A model generated the notes under the pieces. It saw only the letters and a list, made by a program, of their open reading frames with translations, did not search any database and had not been told where the DNA came from. The position numbers were made by a program, and so were the translations under genes. A stretch of 64,000 bases of DNA from Clostridium lundense DSM 17049 (GTDB lineage: Bacteria > Bacillota > Clostridia > Clostridiales > Clostridiaceae), in NCBI RefSeq assembly GCF_000619945.1, contig NZ_KK211043.1, positions 105,546-169,545 of the forward strand. The letters run 5' to 3'. Shown piece after piece: positions 26,460 through 33,961 of this stretch. Positions within the stretch are counted from its first letter, which is position 1; every line of letters starts with the position of its first letter.

Positions 26460-26876
26460 GTGGATTTCAACAGCCTATTAAATGGACTACTAGCTGAAGA
26501 GAATAATACATCCTTAAAATCTGCAAGAACTCCATTCAATAATCTAATTATATGGGCTATACTACTTTTAATTTTCTTAGGATGTGGTTGCAATGGTGGA
26601 TATGGTGGAAATCAATGCTGCTGCCGTGAAAAATGCAAACATCGAAAAAGGTGCTGTTGTAGACAGAGCTGCTGTAGTTGCGGCGGATTTGAGAGAGGCT
26701 GTGGATGTGGAAGTGGCTGTGGCGGTGGATTCCTAAATAACAATTGTATATTTATCATAGCAATTGCAATACTAATATTCTGCTCATGTAGAGATGAGAG
26801 AGAAGACAGAGGAGGATGTGCCAACAGTCTAGTTGACCTAGATGCTGATGGTTTAGTAACAGTTGATGAAGAATAG
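26460..26876 (+). CDS. Cysteine-rich membrane protein with C-terminal EF-hand loop
   Basis: I do not recognise a named family. The 138-residue protein starts with GTG behind AAAGGAGGAAG. A hydrophobic helix (about 29-42) is followed by a Gly/Cys/Arg-rich segment with CCC and CC clusters (about 42-95), then a second helix (about 97-110), then an acidic tail. I count 19 cysteines. The tail ends with a canonical 12-residue EF-hand loop, DLDADGLVTVDE (about 126-137), with ligands at loop positions 1, 3, 5 and 12 and Gly at 6. A calcium-binding, disulfide- or metal-rich surface or spore protein is a plausible guess. The next gene is a smaller Cys-rich protein. Confidence 0.8.
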   Translation: MDFNSLLNGLLAEENNTSLKSARTPFNNLIIWAILLLIFLGCGCNGGYGGNQCCCREKCKHRKRCCCRQSCCSCGGFERGCGCGSGCGGGFLNNNCIFIIAIAILIFCSCRDEREDRGGCANSLVDLDADGLVTVDEE

Positions 26877-26918
26877 AAAACAAATAAAACCAATGCCCAG
26901 AGGAAAGGGGGGTTTAAC

Positions 26919-27134
26919 ATGTCAAGGAGAAGAAGAGATTGTTGCTGTAATAGAAACGGCTCAGGAAATGGTCTATTGATATTAATATTAATAGTTCTTC
27001 AATTTAATTGCCGTGAAAGACGCGAACATGAGCATGAAGGCTGCATGATAGACAATGGTATATTGTTTATTATAGCATTATTCTTCCTAGCTTGCTGTGG
27101 AAACTTTAGCTTATGTTGCAATAACGGCTACTAG
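26919..27134 (+). CDS. Small cysteine-rich membrane protein
   Basis: This 71-residue protein starts MSRRRRDCCCNRNG and has two hydrophobic helices (about 18-29 and 47-58) and nine cysteines, including CCC, CC and CC clusters. The layout, with a basic Cys-rich head and two helices, mirrors the preceding gene but lacks the EF-hand. The ATG at 26919 follows AAAGGGGGG. Function is unknown. Clustering suggests both products go to the same structure. Confidence 0.75.
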   Translation: MSRRRRDCCCNRNGSGNGLLILILIVLQFNCRERREHEHEGCMIDNGILFIIALFFLACCGNFSLCCNNGY

Positions 27135-27145
27135 AAAAATGGCGA

Positions 27146-27166
27146 GGAGGGCATATTGCCCTCCTT
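27146..27166 (+). terminator. Hairpin between Cys-rich and NNNL genes
   Basis: AGGAGGGCA pairs with TGCCCTCCT around a 3-base loop. It has no T run, so it may be a processing or weak termination site. Confidence 0.5.
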
Positions 27167-27193
27167 ACTATAAATTATAATAGGAGGGAGATA

Positions 27194-27607
27194 ATGGGTA
27201 AGCATAAAAAACATAGAAGAAAAAGAGAAATAGAAGAAAATAATATTAACACTAATTCAAATAATAATTTAAATAATAATTTAAATAATAATTTAAATAA
27301 TAATTTAAATAATAATTTAAATAATAATTTAATGGAAATGTTAAATAATATAGATAAAGAACAAATATCATCATTGCTATCAAGTTTAAATTTGGGAAAT
27401 ATGAATTTAGGCGAAAATAATAATGATGAAATTGATGGAAATGAAGTAAGTAATTTTAATACTATTAATAATGTTAATAGTATACCAAGTGATGATAAAA
27501 CATTACAAATATTAAATGCTATTAAACCTATGGTAAATGCCGAAAGAGGGGAAATAATAGATAGGTTAATACAACTTTATGCTATTAGTAGGATAATAAA
27601 AAAATAA
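27194..27607 (+). CDS. Asn/Leu tandem-repeat protein of unknown function
   Basis: This 137-residue protein has a very basic N-terminus (MGKHKKHRRKRE), six perfect NNNL repeats at about residues 23-46, and a C-terminal helical part (DDKTLQILNAIKPMVNAERG...LIQLYAISRIIKK). The C-terminal part resembles short helical domains in clostridial spore-associated proteins, but I cannot name a family. The ATG follows TAGGAGGGAG. It lies after the Cys-rich genes and before a convergent bactofilin gene. Confidence 0.72.
   Translation: MGKHKKHRRKREIEENNINTNSNNNLNNNLNNNLNNNLNNNLNNNLMEMLNNIDKEQISSLLSSLNLGNMNLGENNNDEIDGNEVSNFNTINNVNSIPSDDKTLQILNAIKPMVNAERGEIIDRLIQLYAISRIIKK
27260..27331 (+). repeat. Six perfect tandem copies of a 12-bp unit
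   Basis: The unit AATAATAATTTA occurs six times without a mismatch, coding NNNL each time. Because the unit is a multiple of three, copy-number change would alter protein length without a frameshift. Confidence 0.97.
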
Positions 27608-27617
27608 ACATAATAAA

Positions 27618-27645
27618 AATAGAAAGACAAGAGTCTTTCTATTAT
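27618..27645. terminator. Bidirectional terminator between NNNL gene and bactofilin
   Basis: AATAGAAAGAC pairs with GTCTTTCTATT around AAGA, with A-rich and T-rich flanks. It lies between two convergent genes and can serve both. Confidence 0.82.
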
Positions 27646-27657
27646 TTTAGCGTAATA

Positions 27658-28038
27658 TCATTCTTCTAAAGGGGGTTCTTCACATGTTAATATACTACAA
27701 TTACCTTGGAACATTCCTCCATCTTTAATAATTATGTTTTTGATATTCACATCCCCTTGCACCTTTCCATAATTCTCAATAGTTAATATTTCTTGGCAAA
27801 ACATATTTCCCTCTACTTTTCCGTTTATATATGCGTTTTTACATGAAATATCGCCTTTACAATATCCTGTTGATCCAACTATAATATCATCTTGCCATAT
27901 TATATTTCCTTCTACATAGCCATCAATTTTTAAAAGACTTTCGCCCTTTAAAGAGCCAATTATAGTACAACCATCGCCTATTAAAGTTTCTATTTTATTG
28001 ATATTTTTATCTTTATCTTTATCAGAAGAACTAAACAT
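27658..28038 (-). CDS. Bactofilin-type polymer-forming protein
   Basis: This 126-residue protein has the DUF583/bactofilin beta-helix pattern, with repeating short segments such as TIIGSLKGESLLKIDGYVEG and GKVEGNMFC. It polymerises without nucleotide in known relatives and serves as a scaffold for morphogenesis. Several Cys residues (in GDGCTIIG, GYCKGDISCK, MFCQE, NCSILTC) are more than usual. The ATG at 28038 follows AAAAGGAGGTTTAG on the minus strand. It converges on the NNNL gene. Confidence 0.88.
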   Translation of the reverse strand: MFSSSDKDKDKNINKIETLIGDGCTIIGSLKGESLLKIDGYVEGNIIWQDDIIVGSTGYCKGDISCKNAYINGKVEGNMFCQEILTIENYGKVQGDVNIKNIIIKDGGMFQGNCSILTCEEPPLEE

Positions 28039-28192
28039 ATATACTAAACCTCCTTTTAAAATATACTTTTAAATATGTATATTTATTTTTTTTTTATTTA
28101 TTACTAAAAAGTAATACTTCCTTTAAATTTTACTTAAACTTAGTAAAAAAAATACGATAAGAATATAGATGAGAATTTAGGAGGTATAATTT

Positions 28193-29146
28193 ATGTCTAA
28201 AATTGCACATTTAATAGAGATGCTGATTACATTACAATATAAAAGATTAACTACTGCTTCAGAATTAGCAGATGTTCTTGGGGTAGATAAAAAAACTATA
28301 TATAGATACATAAATAATTTGAATTTAGCTAATATACCTGTACATACCAAGAAGGGAAGATATGGAGGGTTTTATATAGATCAAAATTTTTACATGAAGC
28401 CTCCTAAACTAAATTTTGAAGAGATGCAATCTCTTATTGCTGGGGAAAAGATTTTAGAGGAAAATAATTTTCCACTAAAAAATGATTTAAGAAATGCAGT
28501 ATCTAAAATAAAGAGTATATGTTTACAGGATAGTAATGAGTTAGCCGAAAAAGTAAATGGAACAAATTTTAAACTTGATGATCTGGCAGATACATTAAAA
28601 TTAGATGAAAAGATTAATAAGTTAAATTATTCTATGGAGAGAGGAAGAACTCTTAACATAGAATATTTTACTCAGAATAAAAATTCCTCCAATGAAGATA
28701 ACATTGATCCGTATAATGTTATTTTTAAAGATGGTGAATGGTATGTAATAGCGTACTCTCATAGTAAGGACAAAGTAGAACTTTATAGATTGACTAGAAT
28801 TAGAAATATCAATATTACAAATGATATATATATAAAGCCACGTACTTTTTTATTAGGTGAGTTCTTAGAGAATTCATGGGGAGTATTTAATGGACAAAAA
28901 AATTTAGTGAAAATTAGGTTTAATAAAGATGTTGCTGATTGCATTAGAAAAATTAAGTGGAGTACTACACAAGAAATAGAAAATGTAGAGAACGGAGATT
29001 TGTATTTAAAATTATATGTTGATGAATTAGAAGACATAAAAACATGGATATTAGGTTTTGGCAGAAAAGCAGAGGTGATTGAGCCAGCTTCATTGAGAAC
29101 AGATATAGGTGAGGAGATAAAAAAACTATGTAATATATATAAATAA
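28193..29146 (+). CDS. WYL-domain transcriptional regulator (DeoR-type HTH)
   Basis: This 317-residue regulator has an N-terminal winged helix-turn-helix (about 8-60: LTTASELADVLGVDKKTIYR). A WYL domain follows at about 150-230 (DPYNVIFKDGEWYVIAYSHS) and a C-terminal WCX-like extension. WYL domains bind nucleic acid or nucleotide ligands. The target is unknown and the neighbours are not obviously regulated by it. The ATG follows TTAGGAGGTATAA. Confidence 0.9.
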   Translation: MSKIAHLIEMLITLQYKRLTTASELADVLGVDKKTIYRYINNLNLANIPVHTKKGRYGGFYIDQNFYMKPPKLNFEEMQSLIAGEKILEENNFPLKNDLRNAVSKIKSICLQDSNELAEKVNGTNFKLDDLADTLKLDEKINKLNYSMERGRTLNIEYFTQNKNSSNEDNIDPYNVIFKDGEWYVIAYSHSKDKVELYRLTRIRNINITNDIYIKPRTFLLGEFLENSWGVFNGQKNLVKIRFNKDVADCIRKIKWSTTQEIENVENGDLYLKLYVDELEDIKTWILGFGRKAEVIEPASLRTDIGEEIKKLCNIYK

Positions 29147-29198
29147 ATTTTTAAATGAATGAATAATATTTTCTAAAATGGTTATTATAATAAATGTA

Positions 29199-29300
29199 AT
29201 TGGAGAGTAAATCTCCAGAGCACTAAATAGAGTTACGTAACTTTATTTAATGTGCTAGAACCCCCCATCCCCCTTGGGACCGTTAACCGGTCCCTTTTTA
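29199..29300 (+). ncRNA. Candidate small RNA with C-rich single-stranded tract
   Basis: A TATAAT at 29186-29191 precedes a chain of three hairpins. TGGAGA/TCTCCA is at 29201-29217. AGCAC/GTGCT encloses a 12-bp palindromic stem (29219-29256). GGGACCG/CGGTCCC (29276-29294) runs into TTTTT. Between the second and third hairpins lies the unpaired tract CCCCCCATCCCCC (29261-29273), striking in an AT-rich genome. Exposed C-rich tracts are used by Firmicute small RNAs to pair with ribosome sites. It could instead be a leader of the gene at 29454; no known riboswitch class was recognised. Confidence 0.6.
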
Positions 29301-29453
29301 TTTTATTAAATATTTTTTAATTACTAAATAATTTATTAAGTATTTTAGTTTGGCACATATTAACTATAAAATCATTTATAAAAAGTAATTATATATTTAG
29401 TTTAATATGAGCAAAATAAAATAAAGATTATTATATTATGAGGGGTGAAAATT

Positions 29454-30704
29454 ATGTTTAATATAAAAAAGACCAAACTTAAAAAATATATTAGCTGTAT
29501 AATTATATTATGTTTAATTATAAGTTTAGTAGGCTGTAAAGGAAAAGAAGCAAGTACTAAAGAAAAAAAGTTAAGTATATATGTAGATATAAAAGATAAA
29601 CATTCTTTAAATATAATAAAATTTCTTATAGATGAGTATAAGAAAGAACAGCCTAAAACAAATATAACAGTAAATAATTCAATGGGCACAGATACATTAA
29701 AGGATATTTCCAAAGGAAATGCTGGGGACATTATGTTCATATCTAGAAACAAAATGATAGAGTTGCAAGGTAAAGGATTATTAAGTGACTTATCTTCGTA
29801 TTATGATAAAAATAAAATAAATGAAAGTTACTATAATGTAATAAACTCCTATGGTAGATATTCTGATAAATATTATGGACTTGGAATAATGCCATATACA
29901 TTAGAGATGTTTTATAATAAGGAAGCATTAAAAAAAATAAATACTAAGGAGCCTACAAATATTAAAGATGGTCAAGATATATTGGGAAAACTAAACAAGC
30001 AATCAATAAAAGTGCCAGTAATTTTAACAGAAGATATAGATATAAATAATGCAATAGCGTCATTAATGATTTCTAACAAAAAGAACATATATAATGTTGA
30101 TAGTATATATAATAGCTCAAAGGAAGCTTATAAGGACAAAAAAGAATTCCAAAGTATATTTGACAATATACAAACATTATATAAAAGTGGGATAGTTAAT
30201 AAGAATACTTTTGAAATAGGTAATGAAAACACAATAAAAAGGTTTGTAAATGGTGATATACCAATGATAGTGAGCATTTCATACTACTATAAAGAGTTAA
30301 ATAATAAAGATATTGGATTAATAGAGGATTATAGTTCAATAGCTTCTTTCAAGGGAAATGTGCCTATAATAGTAAATGCATTGCTATCTGTACCTATTAA
30401 TGGGGAGAATGCGGAAGAAGTAAATGAATTTATAAAATTTGTCTTTAATGAAAAAACCCAAAAGAAGTTATTCCAAAAAGGATTTATAACAGGAAATATG
30501 AAAATTAATGAAGAAGCAAAAGATTTAGGAAAATCAATAGCTAAACATTTAAAGGAGGGCAATGAAAATAGCATTATATTTTTATATAATATTCCTGAAA
30601 AATTTTATGTAGCAATATCTTCAAAGATAGAAAAAATATTATCTGGGCAATATACTGGAAAAGAATGGACTAGTATAGTAGATGAAGTTTTTAAATATAA
30701 ATAA
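29454..30704 (+). CDS. Extracellular solute-binding lipoprotein (ABC sugar type)
   Basis: The start is the ATG at 29454, eight bases behind AGGGG; the in-frame GTG at 29445 lies inside the ribosome site. The 416-residue protein has a signal peptide with lipobox LVGC (Cys near 26). It then has a family 1 solute-binding fold, with NAGDIMFISRNKMIELQGKG and YGLGIMPYTLEMFYNKEAL typical of sugar-binding proteins. No permease or ATPase genes are adjacent, so it is an orphan receptor or uses a shared transporter. Confidence 0.85.
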   Translation: MFNIKKTKLKKYISCIIILCLIISLVGCKGKEASTKEKKLSIYVDIKDKHSLNIIKFLIDEYKKEQPKTNITVNNSMGTDTLKDISKGNAGDIMFISRNKMIELQGKGLLSDLSSYYDKNKINESYYNVINSYGRYSDKYYGLGIMPYTLEMFYNKEALKKINTKEPTNIKDGQDILGKLNKQSIKVPVILTEDIDINNAIASLMISNKKNIYNVDSIYNSSKEAYKDKKEFQSIFDNIQTLYKSGIVNKNTFEIGNENTIKRFVNGDIPMIVSISYYYKELNNKDIGLIEDYSSIASFKGNVPIIVNALLSVPINGENAEEVNEFIKFVFNEKTQKKLFQKGFITGNMKINEEAKDLGKSIAKHLKEGNENSIIFLYNIPEKFYVAISSKIEKILSGQYTGKEWTSIVDEVFKYK

Positions 30705-30740
30705 ATATAAAAATAAACAGCAGATTATATAATCTGCTGT

Positions 30741-31175
30741 TTATTTTTCATCATCATCGTTCATTTTATTACTGCAATCTTTACATATTCCATAAAAGTA
30801 TACTTGATTTGTTAAAACTTCATAGTCAGTATGAGAAGCTATTTTTTTATTTAAATCTTGAAAGCATATATCTTCTATATCATCTACTTTTCCGCATTGA
30901 AGACATTGAATGTGAGAATGAGGACATACATTTCCATCATATCTAAAGTTACCTTCGCCTACATTAAGCTCCTGAATTAAATTAACCTCTACTAATGTTT
31001 TTAAAGCTTTATAAATTGTAGCTAAGCTCATTGTAGGATATTCTTCTTGTAAAGCTTTATAAATTACTTCAGCAGAAGGATGTTCTTTTGTTGATTTAAG
31101 ATATTTATATACTGCAATTCTCTGAGGTGTCAATTTTAATTTTTTCTCTTTAAATATAGCAGTAATATTATTCAT
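30741..31175 (-). CDS. Fur-family metal or peroxide regulator
   Basis: The 144-residue protein (start at 31175, behind AAAAGGATGATG; ATGs at 31184 and 31181 are too close to the ribosome site) has the Fur winged helix (KLTPQRIAVYKYLK...LATIYKALKTL). A metal-binding C-terminal half follows, with RYD, CPHSHIQC, CLQCGK and CKDC. The two CxxC pairs make a structural zinc site. The residues around the regulatory site do not decide between PerR and Zur. The location directly downstream of znuCB favours zinc control, while RYD and HSH also recall PerR. Confidence 0.85.
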   Translation of the reverse strand: MNNITAIFKEKKLKLTPQRIAVYKYLKSTKEHPSAEVIYKALQEEYPTMSLATIYKALKTLVEVNLIQELNVGEGNFRYDGNVCPHSHIQCLQCGKVDDIEDICFQDLNKKIASHTDYEVLTNQVYFYGICKDCSNKMNDDDEK

Positions 31176-31278
31176 ATACATCATCCTTTTACATAATTAA
31201 TTGAATTATATAATAATATAATTAATTATATTTTATAATAAATATTATTAATGGTCAATTAATTTTACCTAAAAATGA

Positions 31279-32073
31279 TTATGAATATTTTGCATTTTTA
31301 TAAATAATTAAGGATAAAAGTATTAATACAGAAGTAATAGCTATAGTTCCCCCAGGTGCGCAATTTATATAAAATGAGGCTAATAATCCTATAATTATAT
31401 CTATAAATCCAAAAATAATGGACGAAAAAAATGTAAACTTAAAACCTTTATTCAATTGCAATGCTGTAGCAACAGGCATAGCTATCATGGAGGATACTAC
31501 TAGTATTCCCATTATTCTAATGGATAGTGATACAGTAGCTCCTACTAATAATGCAAAAATATAATTTACTAATCTAACGTTTATACCAGCAACTTCAGCA
31601 CCATTTTCATCAAAAGTGATGTATAGTAATTTATTGAAAAGTATGTAGATTAAAATAACTGATATTATACTTAATGTTAGCATTATATATAGATCAGATT
31701 TTGACACAGTCAGTATGCTACCAAATAAGTATGAGTTAACGTTTGATTTAGTTTTACCTGTACTTATTAAAGTGATAGCTATACCTACACTTAAGGTCAT
31801 AACTATTACTAGAATAATTTCAGCAAATTTTTTATAATAATTTCTTAAAAATTCAATAAGTAGTGCACAAACTGATGTAAATATAAATGCATATAAAAGT
31901 GGGTTACCGTTTAGAACAAGACCTAAAGCCACGCCAGCGAAAGAGGCATGGGATAAGGCATCACCCATCATAGAATATCGTTTTAGTACTAAAAAAGTTC
32001 CTACGGAAGGACATAATATAGAAATAAATATTGCAGCTATAAGTGCATTTTGAATGAAAGTATATTCAAACAT
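31279..32073 (-). CDS. znuB: Zinc/manganese ABC transporter permease
   Basis: This 264-residue ABC-3 family permease has the typical GTFLVLKRYSMMGDALSHAS motif near the N-terminus and about eight hydrophobic helices. It forms the membrane channel of a zinc- or manganese-type importer with the ATPase encoded 10 bases upstream and the binding protein encoded divergently. The ATG follows AAGGAGGTACAC. Confidence 0.92.
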   Translation of the reverse strand: MFEYTFIQNALIAAIFISILCPSVGTFLVLKRYSMMGDALSHASFAGVALGLVLNGNPLLYAFIFTSVCALLIEFLRNYYKKFAEIILVIVMTLSVGIAITLISTGKTKSNVNSYLFGSILTVSKSDLYIMLTLSIISVILIYILFNKLLYITFDENGAEVAGINVRLVNYIFALLVGATVSLSIRIMGILVVSSMIAMPVATALQLNKGFKFTFFSSIIFGFIDIIIGLLASFYINCAPGGTIAITSVLILLSLIIYKNAKYS

Positions 32074-32083
32074 GTGTACCTCC

Positions 32084-32725
32084 TTAAAAGTTTTTATAAT
32101 CTAAAGCATTGAATAATAAAGCACTTCCTTCTTTCATTTTAATAATATGAGAAGAATTATTTAAAGCTGCTTCCATATTATGCTCTACAGATATAACTGT
32201 AATTTTTTTATTTATGTTTAGATTTTTTATAAAAGAATAAATTTCATTTTGACTTTTTATATCTACTCCTGTAGAAGGTTCATCTAAAATTAGAAGCTCA
32301 GGTTCTCCCATCAATGCTCTAGCTATAAAAACCTTTTGTTGTTGACCTCCTGAAAGATTGCCAATAAGAGTATTTTTGAATCTCAGCATACCTATAGAAT
32401 CTAAGCTGTTGTCTATGATATTTTTATTTTTAATCTTTAATATATTTATATGACACTGCAAAATTTCATTTACAGTAATAGGAAATTGGGAGTTGAAATT
32501 ATCTATTCTTTGAGGAACATAACCTATTTTATTTGTATTTATATTTATAGAACCCTTACAAGGTTTCAGAAGTTTTAATATGAGTTTAACTAAGGTACTT
32601 TTGCAACTTCCATTCTGTCCAATGATTGAAGTATAGGTTCCTTTACCAATATGTAGATTAATATTTTTTATGATATATGGTGTGTTTTTTGTGTATGAAA
32701 AACTTAAGTCATTTATTTGGATCAT
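32084..32725 (-). CDS. znuC: Zinc/manganese ABC transporter ATPase
   Basis: This 213-residue ATPase has Walker A GQNGSCKST at about residue 36 (Cys in place of the usual Gly in GSGKST), signature LSGGQQQK and Walker B LLILDEPSTGVD. It is the first gene of the minus-strand znuC-znuB unit and is divergent from znuA. The ATG follows TAGGAGGTTTATA. The shared intergenic region contains two palindromic operators. Confidence 0.92.
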   Translation of the reverse strand: MIQINDLSFSYTKNTPYIIKNINLHIGKGTYTSIIGQNGSCKSTLVKLILKLLKPCKGSININTNKIGYVPQRIDNFNSQFPITVNEILQCHINILKIKNKNIIDNSLDSIGMLRFKNTLIGNLSGGQQQKVFIARALMGEPELLILDEPSTGVDIKSQNEIYSFIKNLNINKKITVISVEHNMEAALNNSSHIIKMKEGSALLFNALDYKNF

Positions 32726-32776
32726 TCTTTATAAACCTCCTAATAGTAACACTAACATAAACATTATATACATACT

Positions 32777-32791
32777 TGCAAATTATTTGCA
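32777..32791. promoter_or_regulatory. Fur-family-type palindromic operator 1
   Basis: TGCAAATTATTTGCA is a perfect 7-1-7 inverted repeat, the architecture of Fur/Zur/PerR boxes. It lies just upstream of the znuA -35 element and about 50 bases upstream of the znuC start. Confidence 0.75.
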
Positions 32792-32799
32792 ATATATAC

Positions 32800-32828
32800 T
32801 TGACACTGAAAATAATTAATAATATTAT
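32800..32828 (+). promoter_or_regulatory. Promoter of znuA
   Basis: TTGACA and TATTAT with a 17-base spacer lie between the two identical operator palindromes. A TATAAT overlaps at 32826-32831. Confidence 0.7.
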
Positions 32829-32837
32829 AATTGAAGA

Positions 32838-32852
32838 TGCAAATTATTTGCA
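32838..32852. promoter_or_regulatory. Fur-family-type palindromic operator 2
   Basis: This is a second identical TGCAAATTATTTGCA, 61 bases after the first and just downstream of the likely znuA transcription start. A bound repressor here would block initiation. Confidence 0.75.
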
Positions 32853-32874
32853 GTAAATAACAGGTGGTGAATAT

Positions 32875-33792
32875 ATGAATAAAAAGTATAGCATAATGTG
32901 TATAATTTTATTTGCTTTATTATGCTTTGTGGGTTGCAGTAATAATAATAAGAATGTTATGAGTGAGAAACAAGAGAAAGATTCAAAGTTAAAGGTAGCA
33001 GTAAGTTTTAATCCTTTAAGAGAATTTACTGAATACATAGGAAAAGATAAGGTTCAGGTTGAAGTAATAGTACCAGACGGTACAGAACCACATGATTTTG
33101 AGCCTAAGGGTAAGGATTTAATAGTTCTAAATAATGCTAAAGTTTTTGTTTATAATGGGTTAGGAATGGAATCATGGATTGATAAAACATTAGAAAATGT
33201 AGATAATAAGGACTTAATTGTTGTAGATGCCTCAAAGGGGTGCAGTCCAATAAAAGCAACTGAAGAAGAAAAAAATGAACAAGGTGGTTATGATCCACAT
33301 ATTTGGCTTGGTTTAAGTACAGCTATAGTTGAAGGTGCTAATATAAAAGATGCATTAGTTAAAGCTGATCCAGCTAATAAACAATTTTATGAAAAAAACT
33401 ATAATGATTTTAAAAATAAATTAGAAGTATTACTTAAAGACTACAAAGGAAAATTTGCTGCATTAAATAATAAAAGTTTTGTTACAGGACATGCGGCTTT
33501 TGCATACTTTTGTAGGGATTTTGGATTAAAGCAAAATAGTGTTGAAGGGGTTTTTGGAGAAGGAGAACCTACCCCTAAAAAGATGAAAGATTTAGTTGAT
33601 TATTGTAAATCTAATAATGTAAAAACAATTTTTGTAGAGCAGATGGTAAGTCCTAAGGTATCAGAAACTTTGGCAAAGGAAGTAAATGCTAAAGTTAAAA
33701 CAATATACACTATTGAGGCTAAAGAAGATAATAAAAATTATATAAAAAGCATGGAAGAAAATATAAAAGGTGTATATGAGAGTTTAAAGTAA
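32875..33792 (+). CDS. znuA: Zinc-binding lipoprotein of the ABC importer
   Basis: This 305-residue cluster-9 solute-binding protein has a lipobox FVGC (Cys near 21). Histidine ligands are visible in GTEPHDFEPKG, YDPHIWLGL and VTGHAAFAYF, with an acidic residue in FVEQMVSPKV. There is no long His-rich loop, so manganese remains possible. It is the receptor for znuBC across the divergent promoter. The ATG follows CAGGTGGTGA. Confidence 0.9.
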   Translation: MNKKYSIMCIILFALLCFVGCSNNNKNVMSEKQEKDSKLKVAVSFNPLREFTEYIGKDKVQVEVIVPDGTEPHDFEPKGKDLIVLNNAKVFVYNGLGMESWIDKTLENVDNKDLIVVDASKGCSPIKATEEEKNEQGGYDPHIWLGLSTAIVEGANIKDALVKADPANKQFYEKNYNDFKNKLEVLLKDYKGKFAALNNKSFVTGHAAFAYFCRDFGLKQNSVEGVFGEGEPTPKKMKDLVDYCKSNNVKTIFVEQMVSPKVSETLAKEVNAKVKTIYTIEAKEDNKNYIKSMEENIKGVYESLK

Positions 33793-33800
33793 AACATCAG

Positions 33801-33869
33801 GCATAGTTTATTCAAGAGCGTATCGTCCACTATAAAGTATTTGTGGTAGTGTTATTGAGTAAACTATGC
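33801..33869 (+). repeat. Long inverted repeat after znuA
   Basis: GCATAGTTTATTCAA (33801-33815) pairs with 33855-33869, with one G-T wobble. A CACTA/TAGTG pair lies inside. The 10-mer CAAGAGCGTA in its left part recurs at 41125. It may end the znuA transcript, but no T run follows. Confidence 0.6.
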
Positions 33870-33961
33870 TTAGATCATCAAAAAAAGATTTTAGAAATTT
33901 AAAAAAAGTAGTATAATAAAATATAAATGTATAAATCTATAAATTAGAAGGAGTGAACTTA

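Noticed and set aside
26612..26920. Minus-strand 102-codon open frame opposite the Cys-rich gene
   Set aside because: Its Pro/Leu/Gln-rich product is the shadow of Gly/Cys codons; no good ribosome site, and the plus-strand gene has a strong one and an EF-hand motif.
27260..27331. Tandem repeats considered as a CRISPR array
   Set aside because: Units are 12 bp with no spacers and lie inside a reading frame. No CRISPR array was found in the window.
29199..29300. Possible glycine or tetrahydrofolate riboswitch because of GGAGAGTAA
   Set aside because: Only the first bases match; the rest of the conserved cores is missing, so it was kept as an unassigned small RNA candidate.
31194..31264. TTAATTGA/TCAATTAA inverted repeat upstream of the Fur-family gene as operator
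   Set aside because: The whole stretch is almost pure A/T and yields many palindromes by chance; it does not match the TGCAAAT sites at znuA.
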